Notes: generated by a model not told the origin, from the sequence alone. A DNA stretch of 42,118 bases from Clostridium sp. (GCF_016650035.1 NZ_JAENWM010000028.1:1-42118), one strand, 5' to 3'; shown: positions 16,150 through 25,697, counted from the stretch's first letter. Numbers and translations: made by a program.

Positions 16150-16189
16150 AAGGTAAGAATAATATTTATTATTCTTACCTTAGTTTTTT
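16150..16189 (+). terminator. terminator after the FadR-type regulator
   Basis: 14-bp perfect stem (16150-16163 with 16168-16181), short loop, followed by AGTTTTTTT. It separates the regulator from the structural lct genes. Confidence 0.88.
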
Positions 16190-16207
16190 TGAATAAAATA
16201 ATTCTTA

Positions 16208-16280
16208 TTGTTAACCTTTTAACTATTATATAAATATTTTAAATAGTGTGATATCATTATTTTACAAGGTGGTCATACCA
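16208..16280 (+). promoter_or_regulatory. lct operon promoter region with FadR-type operator TGGTCATACCA
   Basis: TGGTCATACCA (16270-16280) is a perfect palindrome fitting the FCD/GntR operator pattern TNGTNNNACNA, as used by LldR and FadR. Upstream, TTGTTA (16208) with TAAATA (16231, 17-bp spacer) is a possible promoter, which would put the operator about 25 bp downstream of the start, suited to repression. No similar palindrome was seen before the regulator gene or the permease. Confidence 0.6.
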
Positions 16281-16333
16281 TACTACCATACATAAATTAT
16301 TAGATTTTAAATATAAAGTTTGGAGGAATATAT

Positions 16334-17122
16334 ATGGATATTTTAGTTTGTATCAAACAAGTTCCAGGAACTTCAAAAGTTGAAGTGGATCCAGTTACAG
16401 GTGTTTTAAAAAGAGACGGTATAGATTCAAAAATGAACCCTTTTGATTTATTTGCATTAGAAACTGCACTCAAAATTAAGGAACAAGAAGGTGGAGTAAT
16501 TAAGGTTATAACAATGGGACCACCGCAGGCAAAAGATGTTATTCGAGAAGCATTTATGATGGGAGCAGATGAGGGAGCACTTGTGAGTGATAGAAAATTT
16601 GCAGGAGCAGATGTACTTGCTACCTCTTATACACTTTCACAAGGCGTAAGGAAAATGGGCGGATTTGATCTTATATTATGTGGTAAGCAGACAACAGATG
16701 GAGACACTGCTCAAGTAGGACCAGAAATGGCTGAATACTTAGGTATTCCCCACATTGCAAACGTTTTAAAAATAGAAGAAATAAAAGAAAAATCAGTTAT
16801 TGTTGAAATGGATATGGCAAATACGATTGAAATAGCAGAAATTAAGTTTCCATGTCTTTTAACTGTAGATAAAGATATATACCAACCAAGGCTTCCATCT
16901 TACAGGAAAAAATTAGCTACAAAAGATAGAGAAATAAAAATAATAACTTTAAATGATTTTGATGATAAGAATGAAAAGAAATATGGACTTAATGGTTCAC
17001 CAACTCAGGTTGAAAGAATATTTCCACCAGATGTTAATAATGATAGAGAAACATGGACAGGCAGTGGAGTGGAACTTAGTCTTAAAATGGCTACAAAACT
17101 TAAAGAATTAAAATTTGTATAA
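16334..17122 (+). CDS. etfB: electron transfer flavoprotein beta subunit (lctB-type)
   Basis: A 262-aa EtfB. Landmarks are the N-terminal [18 protein letters not shown], the AMP/FAD-binding [22 protein letters not shown] (split by no gap, residues about 116-137) and the C-terminal KLKEL. The [12 protein letters not shown] loop is the form found in bifurcating Etfs, where EtfB binds the FAD that splits electrons. With EtfA and the flavoprotein lactate dehydrogenase downstream it should form the Ldh-EtfAB complex known from Acetobacterium woodii. That complex oxidises lactate with NAD+ while oxidising reduced ferredoxin (electron confurcation). Ribosome site TGGAGGA supports the ATG. First gene of the lct operon after the operator at 16270. 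Confidence 0.92.
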   Translation: MDILVCIKQVPGTSKVEVDPVTGVLKRDGIDSKMNPFDLFALETALKIKEQEGGVIKVITMGPPQAKDVIREAFMMGADEGALVSDRKFAGADVLATSYTLSQGVRKMGGFDLILCGKQTTDGDTAQVGPEMAEYLGIPHIANVLKIEEIKEKSVIVEMDMANTIEIAEIKFPCLLTVDKDIYQPRLPSYRKKLATKDREIKIITLNDFDDKNEKKYGLNGSPTQVERIFPPDVNNDRETWTGSGVELSLKMATKLKELKFV

Positions 17123-17139
17123 AGAAGGGTGGTATATTC

Positions 17140-18354
17140 ATGAATAAGTTAATTTGTAATCAAGAAAAAGTAAATGATTCCAATATCCAAGAACTAATAA
17201 AGGCTTGCCCTTTTGGTTCAATTGAGTACATTAATGGAAAAATAGAAGTTAATGCAGGTTGTAAAATGTGTAAGATGTGCGTTAGAAAAGGCCCTGCTGG
17301 AGTAATGGAATTTGTTCAAACAGAAGAAGCAAAAATTGATAAGAGTTTGTGGAAGGGTATAGCAGTATATGTAGACCATGTGGACGGAGCTATACATCCT
17401 GTAACAATGGAACTTATCGGAAAAGCTAGGGAGCTTGCAAGCGTTGTAAATTTTCCAGTATATTGTGTGTTTATTGGTCACAATATAAAGCAAAAAGCTA
17501 AAGAATTACTTCTATATGGTGTTGATGAGGTTTTTGTATATGACGACTCAGAGCTTAAGGATTTTAGGATAGAACCTTATACTGCTGCTTTTGAAGATTT
17601 TGTAAATAAGATAAAACCATCATCCATACTTGTTGGAGCTACAAGTATAGGTAGATCTCTTGCGCCTAGAGTAGCTGCAAGGTTTAGAACAGGACTTACA
17701 GCTGACTGCACAATGCTTAAAATAAAAGAAAATACAGATCTTGTACAGATAAGACCTGCATTTGGTGGTAATATTATGGCTCAGATTTTATGTCCCAATA
17801 CTAGGCCCCAGATGTCAACAGTAAGATACAAGGTTATGAATGCTCCTGAAAAACTTTGCACTCCAAAAGGTAAAATTACTATTTGTAAAATAGATAAGGA
17901 AAAATTAGTTTCCGATATAAACGTATTAAAGGTTACAGAAAAAGAAGCAGAAGAAAACATTTCAGATGCAGAGGTAATTATTGCAATTGGTGGAGCCCTT
18001 AAGTCAGAAAAAGATATGGCTATGATTCAGGAACTTGCAGATCTACTTGGTGCTCAAATTGCTGGGACAAGACGTTTAATTGAAACAGGCTGGATTGATG
18101 CTAAAAAACAAATTGGTCTTTCAGGTAGAACAGTTAAACCAAAGCTTATAATAGCTCTTGGAATTTCTGGTGCAGTTCAATTTACAGCTGGAATGAATAG
18201 CTCAGAGCGTATATTTGCAGTAAATACAGATGCAAGTGCTTCTATATTTAATGTAGCTCATTATGGAATAGTAGGGGATATTTATGAAATAGTTCCAAAG
18301 TTAATTGAAAATATTAAAAACGAAGGATCAGAATCTTGTGTAAGTAACTTTTAG
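17140..18354 (+). CDS. etfA: electron transfer flavoprotein alpha subunit with N-terminal ferredoxin domain (lctC-type)
   Basis: A 404-aa EtfA. Residues 1-65 form a ferredoxin-like extension with one apparent [4Fe-4S] site (C-x2-C-x2-C in AGCKMCKMC plus the Cys of KACPFG); the second cluster of the ancestral domain has lost its ligands. The EtfA core follows, with the FAD-binding C-terminal domain AGTRRLIETGW (about 308-318), GLSGRTVKPKL, ALGISGAVQFTAGM and AVNTDASASIFNVAHYGI(V). The ferredoxin extension is the mark of the lactate dehydrogenase Etf in acetogens and clostridia. It lies 17 bp after etfB and is followed 38 bp later by the dehydrogenase. Confidence 0.92.
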   Translation: MNKLICNQEKVNDSNIQELIKACPFGSIEYINGKIEVNAGCKMCKMCVRKGPAGVMEFVQTEEAKIDKSLWKGIAVYVDHVDGAIHPVTMELIGKARELASVVNFPVYCVFIGHNIKQKAKELLLYGVDEVFVYDDSELKDFRIEPYTAAFEDFVNKIKPSSILVGATSIGRSLAPRVAARFRTGLTADCTMLKIKENTDLVQIRPAFGGNIMAQILCPNTRPQMSTVRYKVMNAPEKLCTPKGKITICKIDKEKLVSDINVLKVTEKEAEENISDAEVIIAIGGALKSEKDMAMIQELADLLGAQIAGTRRLIETGWIDAKKQIGLSGRTVKPKLIIALGISGAVQFTAGMNSSERIFAVNTDASASIFNVAHYGIVGDIYEIVPKLIENIKNEGSESCVSNF

Positions 18355-18392
18355 TATAATTACACTAAATTAATAATCAAGGAGGCAATATT

Positions 18393-19790
18393 ATGGAATA
18401 CAAAAAGCTTGATGCTGCGGATATAGAATTTTTAGTGTCTGTTTTAGGTAAAGATAGAGTGTTTACAGAAGACCAAATAAATGATGATTTCAGCCATGAT
18501 GAAATGGGTGGAATAAGCAAAATGCCAGATGTATTAGTTGAAGTTCTTGAAACTGCCGAAGTGGCAAAGATTATGAAATATGCAAATGAAAATATGATTC
18601 CTGTTGTAGCAAGAGGTTCAGGAACTGGACTTGTGGGAGCATCAGTTCCAATTCACGGTGGAATCATGATAAATATGTCCAAAATGAATAAAATAATTGA
18701 AATCGATGAAGAGAATTTAACGTTGACGCTTGAACCGGGTGTACTTTTAATGGAAATAAGCAAATATGTTGAAGAGTTTGACTTATTTTATCCACCAGAT
18801 CCAGGTGAAAAATCCGCTACAATTGGTGGTAACATTAGTACAAATGCAGGTGGAATGAGGGCTGTTAAGTATGGTGTTACTAGAGATTACATAAGGGGCC
18901 TTGAAATAGTGCTTCCAAGTGGGGAAATACTTAACGTTGGAGGAAAAGTAGTTAAGAATTCTACTGGCTACAGCATTAAAGACATGATCTGTGGGTCTGA
19001 AGGAACTCTGGGAATAGTTACAAAGATCATATTAAAACTAATACCACTACCTAAGAAAGCAGTATCACTTTTAATACCTTTTCCTAATCTTGATATGGCA
19101 ATAGGAACTGTTCCACTGATAGTTAAATCAAAATCGTCACCAACTGCTATAGAATTTATGCAAAGAGAAGTTATTATTGCTGCTGAAGAGTTCCTAGGTA
19201 AAAAATTCCCTGATAATTCATCAGATGCATATCTTTTATTAACATTTGATGGTAATAATATAGAAGAAATAGAAAAGGCTTATGAAAATGTAGCTAATAT
19301 TTGCCTTGAGGAAGGTGCCCTTGACGTATTTATAACTGACACAGATGAGAGAAAGGAAGCTGTTTGGTCTGCAAGAGGAGCTTTTCTTGAAGCAGTTAAA
19401 GCATCAACAACCGATATGGATGAATGTGACGTTGTGGTACCAAGAAATAAAGTAGCTGAATTTATTAAGTATACTAATGAACTTCAAAAAGAATTTGATG
19501 TAAGAATAAGAAGCTTTGGACATGCAGGTGATGGTAATTTACATGTATATGTATTAAAAGATGACCTAACAGATAGTGCATGGTCTGTGAAGATTGCAGA
19601 AGTATTTGAAGCAATGTATAGTAAATCAAGGGAACTAGAAGGCTTAGTTTCTGGAGAACATGGAATTGGATTTGCTAAGAAATCATATATGCTTGAACAA
19701 TTAGGGCCTGTATACATAGCCCTTATGAAAAATATAAAATTAGCATTTGACCCTAAGAATATATTAAATCCAGGAAAGGTTTGTCAATAA
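18393..19790 (+). CDS. FAD-linked lactate dehydrogenase (GlcD-type, lctD)
   Basis: A 465-aa VAO/PCMH flavoprotein. The FAD-binding domain shows [16 protein letters not shown] (about 69-84), [21 protein letters not shown] (about 132-152) and [11 protein letters not shown] (about 199-209). The C-terminal cap includes [12 protein letters not shown] (about 370-381, metal/substrate histidines) and [11 protein letters not shown] (about 416-426). The same fold serves D-lactate and glycolate oxidation. Here the direct linkage to EtfB/EtfA and a lactate permease points to lactate oxidation to pyruvate, with electrons going to the Etf. Stereospecificity cannot be read from sequence. No lactate racemase (larA) gene is in the locus. 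AAGGAGG precedes the ATG. Confidence 0.9.
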   Translation: MEYKKLDAADIEFLVSVLGKDRVFTEDQINDDFSHDEMGGISKMPDVLVEVLETAEVAKIMKYANENMIPVVARGSGTGLVGASVPIHGGIMINMSKMNKIIEIDEENLTLTLEPGVLLMEISKYVEEFDLFYPPDPGEKSATIGGNISTNAGGMRAVKYGVTRDYIRGLEIVLPSGEILNVGGKVVKNSTGYSIKDMICGSEGTLGIVTKIILKLIPLPKKAVSLLIPFPNLDMAIGTVPLIVKSKSSPTAIEFMQREVIIAAEEFLGKKFPDNSSDAYLLLTFDGNNIEEIEKAYENVANICLEEGALDVFITDTDERKEAVWSARGAFLEAVKASTTDMDECDVVVPRNKVAEFIKYTNELQKEFDVRIRSFGHAGDGNLHVYVLKDDLTDSAWSVKIAEVFEAMYSKSRELEGLVSGEHGIGFAKKSYMLEQLGPVYIALMKNIKLAFDPKNILNPGKVCQ

Positions 19791-19801
19791 AGCAAATTAT
19801 T

Positions 19802-19829
19802 TTGCCAATATCATTAAAGATATTGGCAA
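19802..19829 (+). terminator. hairpin between lactate dehydrogenase and permease genes
   Basis: Perfect 11-bp stem TTGCCAATATC (19802-19812) with 19819-19829, 6-nt loop. There is no strong T run, so it may be a partial terminator or mRNA-processing site that lowers permease expression. Confidence 0.5.
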
Positions 19830-19900
19830 TTAAATAATAGTTTTATGTAGTCGGTTTCAATAATCCAAAATATATTACTAGCGGAAGGAGATAATAAAAG

Positions 19901-21424
19901 ATGAATGATTATTTATTATTTTTCATAGCACTTATACCAATTGTTTGGCTTATGGTTTCATTAGGTGCCTTAAAAATGCCAGGACATAAAACTTGTTCAA
20001 TTACACTTGTTATTACAATAGTACTTGCAATCTTAGTTTGGAAGATGCCAATTACCGATGCGCTTACAGCAACTCTTGAGGGGATGGCAATGGCGTTATG
20101 GCCAATAATAATTGTAATAATAGCAGCAGTATTTACATACAACCTTTCTATTTATACAAAAAGTATGGACGTAATAAAAGATATGATGACAGGTATCACT
20201 ACTGATAGGAGAATACTTGTTTTGATTGTAGCCTGGGGTTTTGGAGGGTTTCTTGAAGCAATTGCAGGATTTGGTACAGCAGTTGCAATACCAGCAAGTA
20301 TTTTAGCTGCACTTGGATTTAATCCTGTATTTGCAGCAATAATATGCCTTATTGCAAATACAACACCAACAGCTTTTGGAGCAATAGGACTACCTGTAAC
20401 GACCCTTGCAAAGGTTGCAGGAATTAATCCGGCTACTTTAAGCTATGCAGTTGGAATTCAATTATTTGCATTAATCGTAATTGTACCATTAGTTTTAGTT
20501 ATGCTAACAGGTAAAAGTGTAAAGGCAATAAAGGGAGTTGTGCTTATTTCTCTTGCTTCAGGGTTAGCGTTTGCAGTGCCAGAACTCCTAGTAGCAAAAT
20601 ATATGGGGGCTGAACTCCCAGCACTACTTGGTTCAATAATATGTATTATTGTAACAGTTACAATAGCTAAAATATTCTATAAAAAAACTGCAGCTAAAGA
20701 TAAAGTTAATATATCTGTAAAAGAAGGATTAATGGCCTGGGTGCCTTTTATATTGGTTCTGACTTTTATATTAATCACAAGTACTTTGATTCCAGCAATA
20801 AATAAACCATTATCATCTATAAAAACATCTTTTCAAATATATACTGGTCCAGGTGCAAAAATGAGTTCATTTACATGGATTGCTAATCCAGGAACACTTA
20901 TAATACTTGCAACCTTTATAGGTGGACTTATTCAGGGGGCTAGGTTTAAAGAAATATTAAAAGTATTTACCGATACCTGCAAACAAATGACTAAATCAGC
21001 AATCACAATACTTGCTATAGTGTCTCTTGCAAAGGTTATGAGTCATAGTGGAATGATTACATCTATTGCTGTAGTGTTAGTCGCAGCAACAGGAATTTAT
21101 TATCCGCTAATTGCTCCAATTATAGGAGCGCTTGGAACTTTTGTAACTGGTAGTGATACCTCTGCTAACGTACTATTCGGACCTCTGCAAGTTGAGGTTG
21201 CAAGAAATTTACACATGAGTCCTTATTGGCTGGCGGCTGCTAATACTGGTGGTGCTACAGCAGGCAAAATGATTTCACCTCAAAGTATTGCAGTTGCTAC
21301 AGCGGCCACTGGAATTGTGGGAGCTGAAGGTAAGATATTAAAGGCAACTCTAAAATTTTGTCTTGTGTATGTAGCGATTTTAGGACTAATTGTGTTCTTT
21401 GGAGCTAAATATTTTACAATGTAA
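19901..21424 (+). CDS. L-lactate permease family transporter (lctE/LldP-like)
   Basis: A 507-aa polytopic membrane protein with about 12-13 hydrophobic segments, of the lactate permease family (LldP/GlcA/LutP). Conserved blocks are FGGFLEAIAGFGTAVAIP (about 112-129), LIANTTPTAFGAIGLP (about 151-166), GTFVTGSDTSANVLFGPLQ (about 409-427) and ANTGGATAGKMISPQSIAVA (about 446-465). It imports lactate with protons. It lies 110 bp after the dehydrogenase gene, with a weak hairpin between, and is the last lct gene. It is followed by a terminator at 21496-21527. AAGGAG precedes the ATG. Confidence 0.92.
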   Translation: MNDYLLFFIALIPIVWLMVSLGALKMPGHKTCSITLVITIVLAILVWKMPITDALTATLEGMAMALWPIIIVIIAAVFTYNLSIYTKSMDVIKDMMTGITTDRRILVLIVAWGFGGFLEAIAGFGTAVAIPASILAALGFNPVFAAIICLIANTTPTAFGAIGLPVTTLAKVAGINPATLSYAVGIQLFALIVIVPLVLVMLTGKSVKAIKGVVLISLASGLAFAVPELLVAKYMGAELPALLGSIICIIVTVTIAKIFYKKTAAKDKVNISVKEGLMAWVPFILVLTFILITSTLIPAINKPLSSIKTSFQIYTGPGAKMSSFTWIANPGTLIILATFIGGLIQGARFKEILKVFTDTCKQMTKSAITILAIVSLAKVMSHSGMITSIAVVLVAATGIYYPLIAPIIGALGTFVTGSDTSANVLFGPLQVEVARNLHMSPYWLAAANTGGATAGKMISPQSIAVATAATGIVGAEGKILKATLKFCLVYVAILGLIVFFGAKYFTM

Positions 21425-21495
21425 GGATTAAATAGTAAATAAGGCACTGGATAGCCCTACTATAATTTATTTTAGTGCAATAAATAATGGTTTAA

Positions 21496-21527
21496 AAAAC
21501 TAGCTGAGAGATTTTTAGCTAGTTTTT
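21496..21527 (+). terminator. terminator after the lactate permease
   Basis: 10-bp stem AAAACTAGCT (21496-21505) with 21517-21526, 11-nt loop, T-rich right arm and tail. Confidence 0.8.
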
Positions 21528-21870
21528 ATACTTGATATTAAAATAACTTTTACAATTAATATGCATTGCGATAAAACATTAACACAATGTTCTGAATTTA
21601 ACAGCTTTAATAAAAAACTAACCTGAAATCTCTTTGATTATAGATAGCATGTCTTTGTTTAATATGAATTGTAAGAAACTGCTTATATTTATAAAAATAT
21701 TTAAGTATGATTTGAATTATAAGTTCTCGTTTAAAACAGTAAAAACTATCTAATAATAATTATCTTATCAGCATGTATAATTATACGATTTAAATGAATA
21801 ATTATACTATCATAATCCTTATATGTTAAAAGATAAACATCAAAATACGAATAAATATTCATGGATGCCC

Positions 21871-21899
21871 TTGTAATCTCATGGCATTTTAGATATAAT
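21871..21899 (+). promoter_or_regulatory. sigma-A promoter of the iron alcohol dehydrogenase
   Basis: TTGTAA (21871-21876), exact 17-bp spacer, TATAAT (21894-21899). The start is expected near 21906, giving a leader of about 108 nt. Confidence 0.7.
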
Positions 21900-22013
21900 T
21901 TAGCCATAGAATTAATAAAGGGCAAAACGTAATATCGTAATAAAGCGATGGTTAAAAATGAATAAGCATTAAATTCTAAAACGTATTTAATGTAAAAAAA
22001 GGATGTGCTGTAA

Positions 22014-23165
22014 ATGTCAATAAATACTTATTTTATTCCCACAATAAACTCAATTGGTCAAGGATCTGTTAATGAGGTTGGTAATCATATTAAATCATTA
22101 GGTGGTACCAAAGTATTGATTGTTACAGATGCAATGTTAGCTAAATTAGGTATGGCAGAAAAGGTAAAAGGTATATTAGTAGAAGCTGGTCTAGAAGCAA
22201 TAGTTTTCGATGGTGCTGTGCCAAACCCAACTGACCTAAATGTAGAGGCTGCTTTTGCAATGTGGAAGGAAAATTCCTGCGATTCAATAGTATCACTTGG
22301 TGGTGGATCTTCTCATGATTGTGCTAAAGGTCTTGGACTTATAGCTGCTAATGGTGGCAATATTAAGGACTATGAGGGAGTAGATAAATCAACAAAGCAA
22401 TTTCCACCTTTTGTTGCAGTTAATACTACTGCAGGTACTGGATCAGAGATGACTCGTTTTTGTATAATTACAAATACTTCTCGTAAAGTTAAGATGGCTA
22501 TAGTTGATTGGAGAGTAACACCAAATGTTTCGATTAATGACCCTGATTTAATGGTTGGTATGCCACCAGCACTTACTGCGGCTACTGGAATGGATGCTCT
22601 TACTCACTCTATAGAAGCCTATGTATCTAGTGCTGCTACTCCTCTTACAGATTCTGCTGCATTAATGGCTATAAAACTTATAGCTAAATATCTGCCTAAA
22701 GCAGTTGCAAACGGTACAAATATGGAAGCAAGAGAAAAAATGGCTTATGCTCAATTCTTAGGCGGTATGGCATTTAATAATGCGAGCCTTGGATATGTAC
22801 ATGCTATGGCACATCAACTAGGCGGATTCTACAATCTACCTCATGGAGTATGTAATGCTATTTTACTTCCAATAGTATCTCAGTTTAATATTTTAGCTAG
22901 TGCAGAGAGATTCCAAGATATCGCTATTGCCATGGGAGAAAATGTAACTGGACTTTCCGTACATGATGCTGCTCAGGTTGCAATTAAATCAATTGTAACA
23001 TTATCAAAATGCGTAGGTATTCCTTCAGGACTTGCAGAACTCGGTGTTAAAGAAGAAGATTTTGAAGTAATGGCAACAAACGCTAAAGCTGATGCTTGCC
23101 AATTTACAAATCCACGTCTTGCAACGCTACAACAAGTGATTGAACTTTTCAGACAAGCATTGTAA
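22014..23165 (+). CDS. iron-containing alcohol dehydrogenase
   Basis: A 383-aa group III (iron-activated) alcohol dehydrogenase. The NAD(P)-binding motif is [13 protein letters not shown] (about 94-106). The metal ligands are D194, H198, H263 and H277 ([28 protein letters not shown]). Length and motifs match the 1,3-propanediol/methanol/butanol dehydrogenase branch. It reversibly reduces aldehydes to alcohols in the cytosol. It has its own promoter and terminator and so is a single-gene unit. Its position next to two aldehyde ferredoxin oxidoreductase genes and a lactate locus suggests an acid-aldehyde-alcohol route, but the natural substrate is not shown by sequence. AAAGGATG lies 9 bp before the ATG. 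Confidence 0.93.
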   Translation: MSINTYFIPTINSIGQGSVNEVGNHIKSLGGTKVLIVTDAMLAKLGMAEKVKGILVEAGLEAIVFDGAVPNPTDLNVEAAFAMWKENSCDSIVSLGGGSSHDCAKGLGLIAANGGNIKDYEGVDKSTKQFPPFVAVNTTAGTGSEMTRFCIITNTSRKVKMAIVDWRVTPNVSINDPDLMVGMPPALTAATGMDALTHSIEAYVSSAATPLTDSAALMAIKLIAKYLPKAVANGTNMEAREKMAYAQFLGGMAFNNASLGYVHAMAHQLGGFYNLPHGVCNAILLPIVSQFNILASAERFQDIAIAMGENVTGLSVHDAAQVAIKSIVTLSKCVGIPSGLAELGVKEEDFEVMATNAKADACQFTNPRLATLQQVIELFRQAL

Positions 23166-23205
23166 TCTTATTTTCTGAATTTATGTTAATAGGTTAAATA
23201 TTATA

Positions 23206-23243
23206 TAGAAATACAAAGGGGCGTAAGCCCCTTTGTATTTCTA
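23206..23243 (+). terminator. terminator after the alcohol dehydrogenase
   Basis: Perfect 17-bp stem (23206-23222 with 23227-23243), 4-nt loop GTAA, GGGGC/GCCCC at the tip. Its right arm overlaps the -35 of the next promoter. Confidence 0.88.
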
Positions 23244-23260
23244 TTAGATTATGTTATACT
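23232..23260 (+). promoter_or_regulatory. probable promoter of the tungstate/pyranopterin operon
   Basis: TTTGTA (23232-23237), 17-bp spacer, TATACT (23255-23260). It would start transcription near 23267, upstream of the Moco/Tuco-type RNA. Confidence 0.5.
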
Positions 23261-23318
23261 TACATACAAAACATTCTAAATTTTACGGCTAATGAGTAAT
23301 AAAGAAATGAAAATGTTT

Positions 23319-23434
23319 TAATTAGATTCATTTATTCTCCGAGTCATATTTCCTAAGGGTTTCTATGGGATTATGACCGTTAGGGTTAGATTGGAAACGA
23401 TTTAGCCTTCCATTTGAAAAGGGGGATGCTTAAT
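23319..23434 (+). promoter_or_regulatory. Moco/Tuco-type riboswitch candidate upstream of tupA
   Basis: The leader shows the pattern of the Moco RNA motif in its short, P3-less (Tuco) form. P1 pairs TCTCC (23336-23340) with GGGGA (23422-23426) and can extend outward through ATTA/TAAT. P2 pairs GTCAT (23343-23347) with ATGAC (23373-23377), enclosing the CCTAAGGGT segment. A further stem pairs GGTTAGAT (23384-23391) with ATTTAGCC (23400-23407), capped by TGGAAACG, and is followed by CTTCCATTTG. The family is a proposed sensor of molybdenum or tungsten pyranopterin cofactor. The downstream genes are exactly those it would be expected to control. The tupA ribosome site GAGGGGG lies 30 nt later, so translational control is possible. 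The identification is by pattern from memory, not by a covariance search. Confidence 0.75.
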
Positions 23435-23477
23435 TGTCATTCTCTTTTATATATAAAATATATGAGGGGGTTTTTTT

Positions 23478-24329
23478 GTGTTAAAATTAAAAGGTAAAGG
23501 TAAAGGTAGGTTTAAGGAGATATTGGTAATATCACTTTGTATGGCTATGGTTTTTGCTATAACTGCATGTTCTAGTAAAGAGAGGACCATGATTCTTGCA
23601 ACAACAACAAGCACCCAAGATTCAGGACTTTTGGATTATTTACTACCAGTATTTGAAAAAGACACAGGAATTAAAGTTAAGGTGTTAGCTAAAGGAACAG
23701 GAGAAGCAATAGAGGTTGCCAAGCGTGGAGATGCGGATGGACTACTTGTGCATGCAAAATCGCAGGAAGTTAAATTTGTTGAAGAAGGGTTTGGAACTGA
23801 AAGACTTGAGGTTATGTATAATGATTTTATAATAGTAGGACCAAAAGATGATCCTGCAAAGCTTAAAGAAAAAGCTCCAAAAGATGGAGTAGAGGCTTTT
23901 AAGTTAATTAACAGCAGTGAGGCAAACTTTGTATCTAGAGGAGACAACTCAGGTACTAATACAAAAGAACTCACTATATGGAAGGATGCAGGAATAACAC
24001 CTTCTGGAGAATGGTATATATCAGCAGGAAAAGGAATGGGCGCAGTACTTACAATGGCATCTGAGAAAAAAGCTTATACTTTGACTGACAGAGCTACATA
24101 TTTAAATATGAGGGATACGTTAGATTTAGATATTGTTACTGAAAAGGGAAGTCAATTCTTAAATCAATACGCATTAATAAGACTCGACCCAACTAAGAAT
24201 GAAATTAAATCTGAAGAAGCGGATGAATTTATTGATTGGATGATGTCTACGCAGGGACAGAAGCTTATAGGTGAGTATGGCAATGAGAAATATGGCATGC
24301 CTTTATTTACACCCAATGCTAAAAAATAG
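23478..24329 (+). CDS. tupA: tungstate ABC transporter substrate-binding lipoprotein TupA
   Basis: A 283-aa solute-binding lipoprotein. Signal peptide with lipobox AITAC (C31). The oxyanion-binding TTTST loop (LATTTSTQDSGLLDYL, about 41-56) is the TupA hallmark that distinguishes it from ModA and WtpA. Other anchors are GTGEAIEVAKRGDADGLLVHA (about 73-93) and SRGDNSGTN (about 154-162). It binds tungstate outside the cell with very high affinity. Start is GTG at 23478, with GAGGGGG 7 nt upstream separated by a T7 run. First gene of the tup-mog-moe-moa operon. In tungsten users TupABC feeds AOR-type enzymes, two of which are encoded 11-17 kb downstream. Confidence 0.93.
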   Translation: MLKLKGKGKGRFKEILVISLCMAMVFAITACSSKERTMILATTTSTQDSGLLDYLLPVFEKDTGIKVKVLAKGTGEAIEVAKRGDADGLLVHAKSQEVKFVEEGFGTERLEVMYNDFIIVGPKDDPAKLKEKAPKDGVEAFKLINSSEANFVSRGDNSGTNTKELTIWKDAGITPSGEWYISAGKGMGAVLTMASEKKAYTLTDRATYLNMRDTLDLDIVTEKGSQFLNQYALIRLDPTKNEIKSEEADEFIDWMMSTQGQKLIGEYGNEKYGMPLFTPNAKK

Positions 24330-24337
24330 GTGATGTA

Positions 24338-24988
24338 ATGAGTTATTATGAAGAGGTTATACACATAGTTTTATTATCATTGTTTGTTTCGATTGCATCA
24401 ACATTAATAGCGTCACTTGCAGGTATGATACTCGCCATACCTATTGCTTTAAAAGATTTTAAAATAAAAAAATATATTATAAGATTATCGGAGACTTCTA
24501 TGAGTATTCCACCAGTGCTAATGGGACTGGTGGTTTATCTATTACTTTCAAGGAAGGGACCTTTAGGGGAGCTTAAACTGTTGTTCACCCCCGCTGCGAT
24601 GATTATAGCCCAGAGTCTTTTGGTATTTCCAATAGTATTTGGACTTACTGTTTCAGCAATAGGAAGTCGTGGAAGGGAAATTAAGAAAAATTGTATTGCT
24701 CTAGGTGCAGGAAGTCACGATACTTTAATTTTAATCATAAAGGAATGCAAAGTTCAACTCTTTTCTGTGGTTGCGGCTGGTTTTGGAAGGGCAATTTCTG
24801 AGGTTGGTGCAGTGATGATGGTAGGAGGAAATATAAAAGGTGACACAAGGGTAATGACCACGTATATAGCACTCGAAACAGGCCAAGGTAAATTTGATGA
24901 GGCCATTACAATAGGAGTTATATTACTTATTGTTGCTTTTATGGTTAACTTTATTTTACATGGGCTTAGTAAGATAGATGAAAAATAG
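24338..24988 (+). CDS. tupB: tungstate ABC transporter permease TupB
   Basis: A 216-aa permease with about five membrane segments and the EAA-type loop IKKNCIALGAGSHDTLILIIKEC (about 115-137), followed by AAGFGRAISEVGAVMMVGGNIKG (about 143-165), which is characteristic of TupB/ModB-type permeases. It lies 8 bp after tupA with GGTGATG as ribosome site and 10 bp before tupC. It forms the tungstate channel with TupC. Confidence 0.92.
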   Translation: MSYYEEVIHIVLLSLFVSIASTLIASLAGMILAIPIALKDFKIKKYIIRLSETSMSIPPVLMGLVVYLLLSRKGPLGELKLLFTPAAMIIAQSLLVFPIVFGLTVSAIGSRGREIKKNCIALGAGSHDTLILIIKECKVQLFSVVAAGFGRAISEVGAVMMVGGNIKGDTRVMTTYIALETGQGKFDEAITIGVILLIVAFMVNFILHGLSKIDEK

Positions 24989-24998
24989 GTGAGAGAAT

Positions 24999-25697
24999 AT
25001 GAATATTAGGGTGGTAGACGTAAATAAAGAGTACAATGGAAAAGAAGTATTATATATAGAAGAGTTAAATTTTGAAGAAGGGTACGTATATGCATTATTA
25101 GGCTTAAATGGTAGTGGAAAGACTACTCTTTTGCAATGTGTTTCGAGCCTTGATGAATTTACAAGGGGAACCGTATTATACGACAATTGTAAATTTGATG
25201 AGTTTATAAAAAGAGATATATCCGTTATGCTTCAAAGTCCTTATTTATTTAATTCTTCAGTGTTTGAAAATATAATAATGGGATTGAAATTCAGAAAATT
25301 GGATAAAATAGTAATTGAGAAGAGACTTTCTAGCTATCTTCATTACTTCAACATAGATGACTTGCTTAATAAGAATACTAGAGAGTTATCTGGTGGAGAA
25401 CAGGCGAAGGTGTCACTACTTAGAACGGCTATTTTGGAAACACAGATGACTTTTTTGGATGAACCTACTGCTAGTATGGATATTGAAAGTACGCTGAGAG
25501 CTGAAAAACTCATAAGAACTATGGCAAGTGGAAAAAGAAGTGTTGTCTTAGTCACTCATGATTTAATGCAAGCAGAGAGGGTAGCGGATTTTGTTATTTT
25601 TTTAGATAAGGGAAGGATTATTGAGCAAGGAGAAAAACATAAGGTTCTTAATTTTCCGGAGCATGAATTGTTAAAACAGATTCTAAAGAGGAGTTGA
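24999..25697 (+). CDS. tupC: tungstate ABC transporter ATPase TupC
   Basis: A 232-aa ABC ATPase: Walker A GLNGSGKTT (35-43), Q-loop in VMLQSP (75-80), signature LSGGE (129-133), Walker B MTFLDEP (149-155), and H-loop VTHD (about 185-188). It ends soon after the nucleotide-binding domain, lacking the C-terminal regulatory domain that ModC proteins use to sense oxyanion. Feedback is therefore more likely at the RNA upstream of tupA. Its TGA overlaps the region of the mogA start. Confidence 0.92.
   Translation: MNIRVVDVNKEYNGKEVLYIEELNFEEGYVYALLGLNGSGKTTLLQCVSSLDEFTRGTVLYDNCKFDEFIKRDISVMLQSPYLFNSSVFENIIMGLKFRKLDKIVIEKRLSSYLHYFNIDDLLNKNTRELSGGEQAKVSLLRTAILETQMTFLDEPTASMDIESTLRAEKLIRTMASGKRSVVLVTHDLMQAERVADFVIFLDKGRIIEQGEKHKVLNFPEHELLKQILKRS

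Larger units (their letters stand above)
21425..22013. other. intergenic region between permease and alcohol dehydrogenase
   Basis: This 589-bp stretch holds the lct terminator (21496-21527) and the alcohol dehydrogenase promoter (21871-21899). From about 21530 to 21870 the sequence is very AT-rich with no supported gene, RNA motif or strong hairpin that I can see. The leader from about 21906 to 22013 is about 108 nt and contains no clear structure. Confidence 0.5.
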
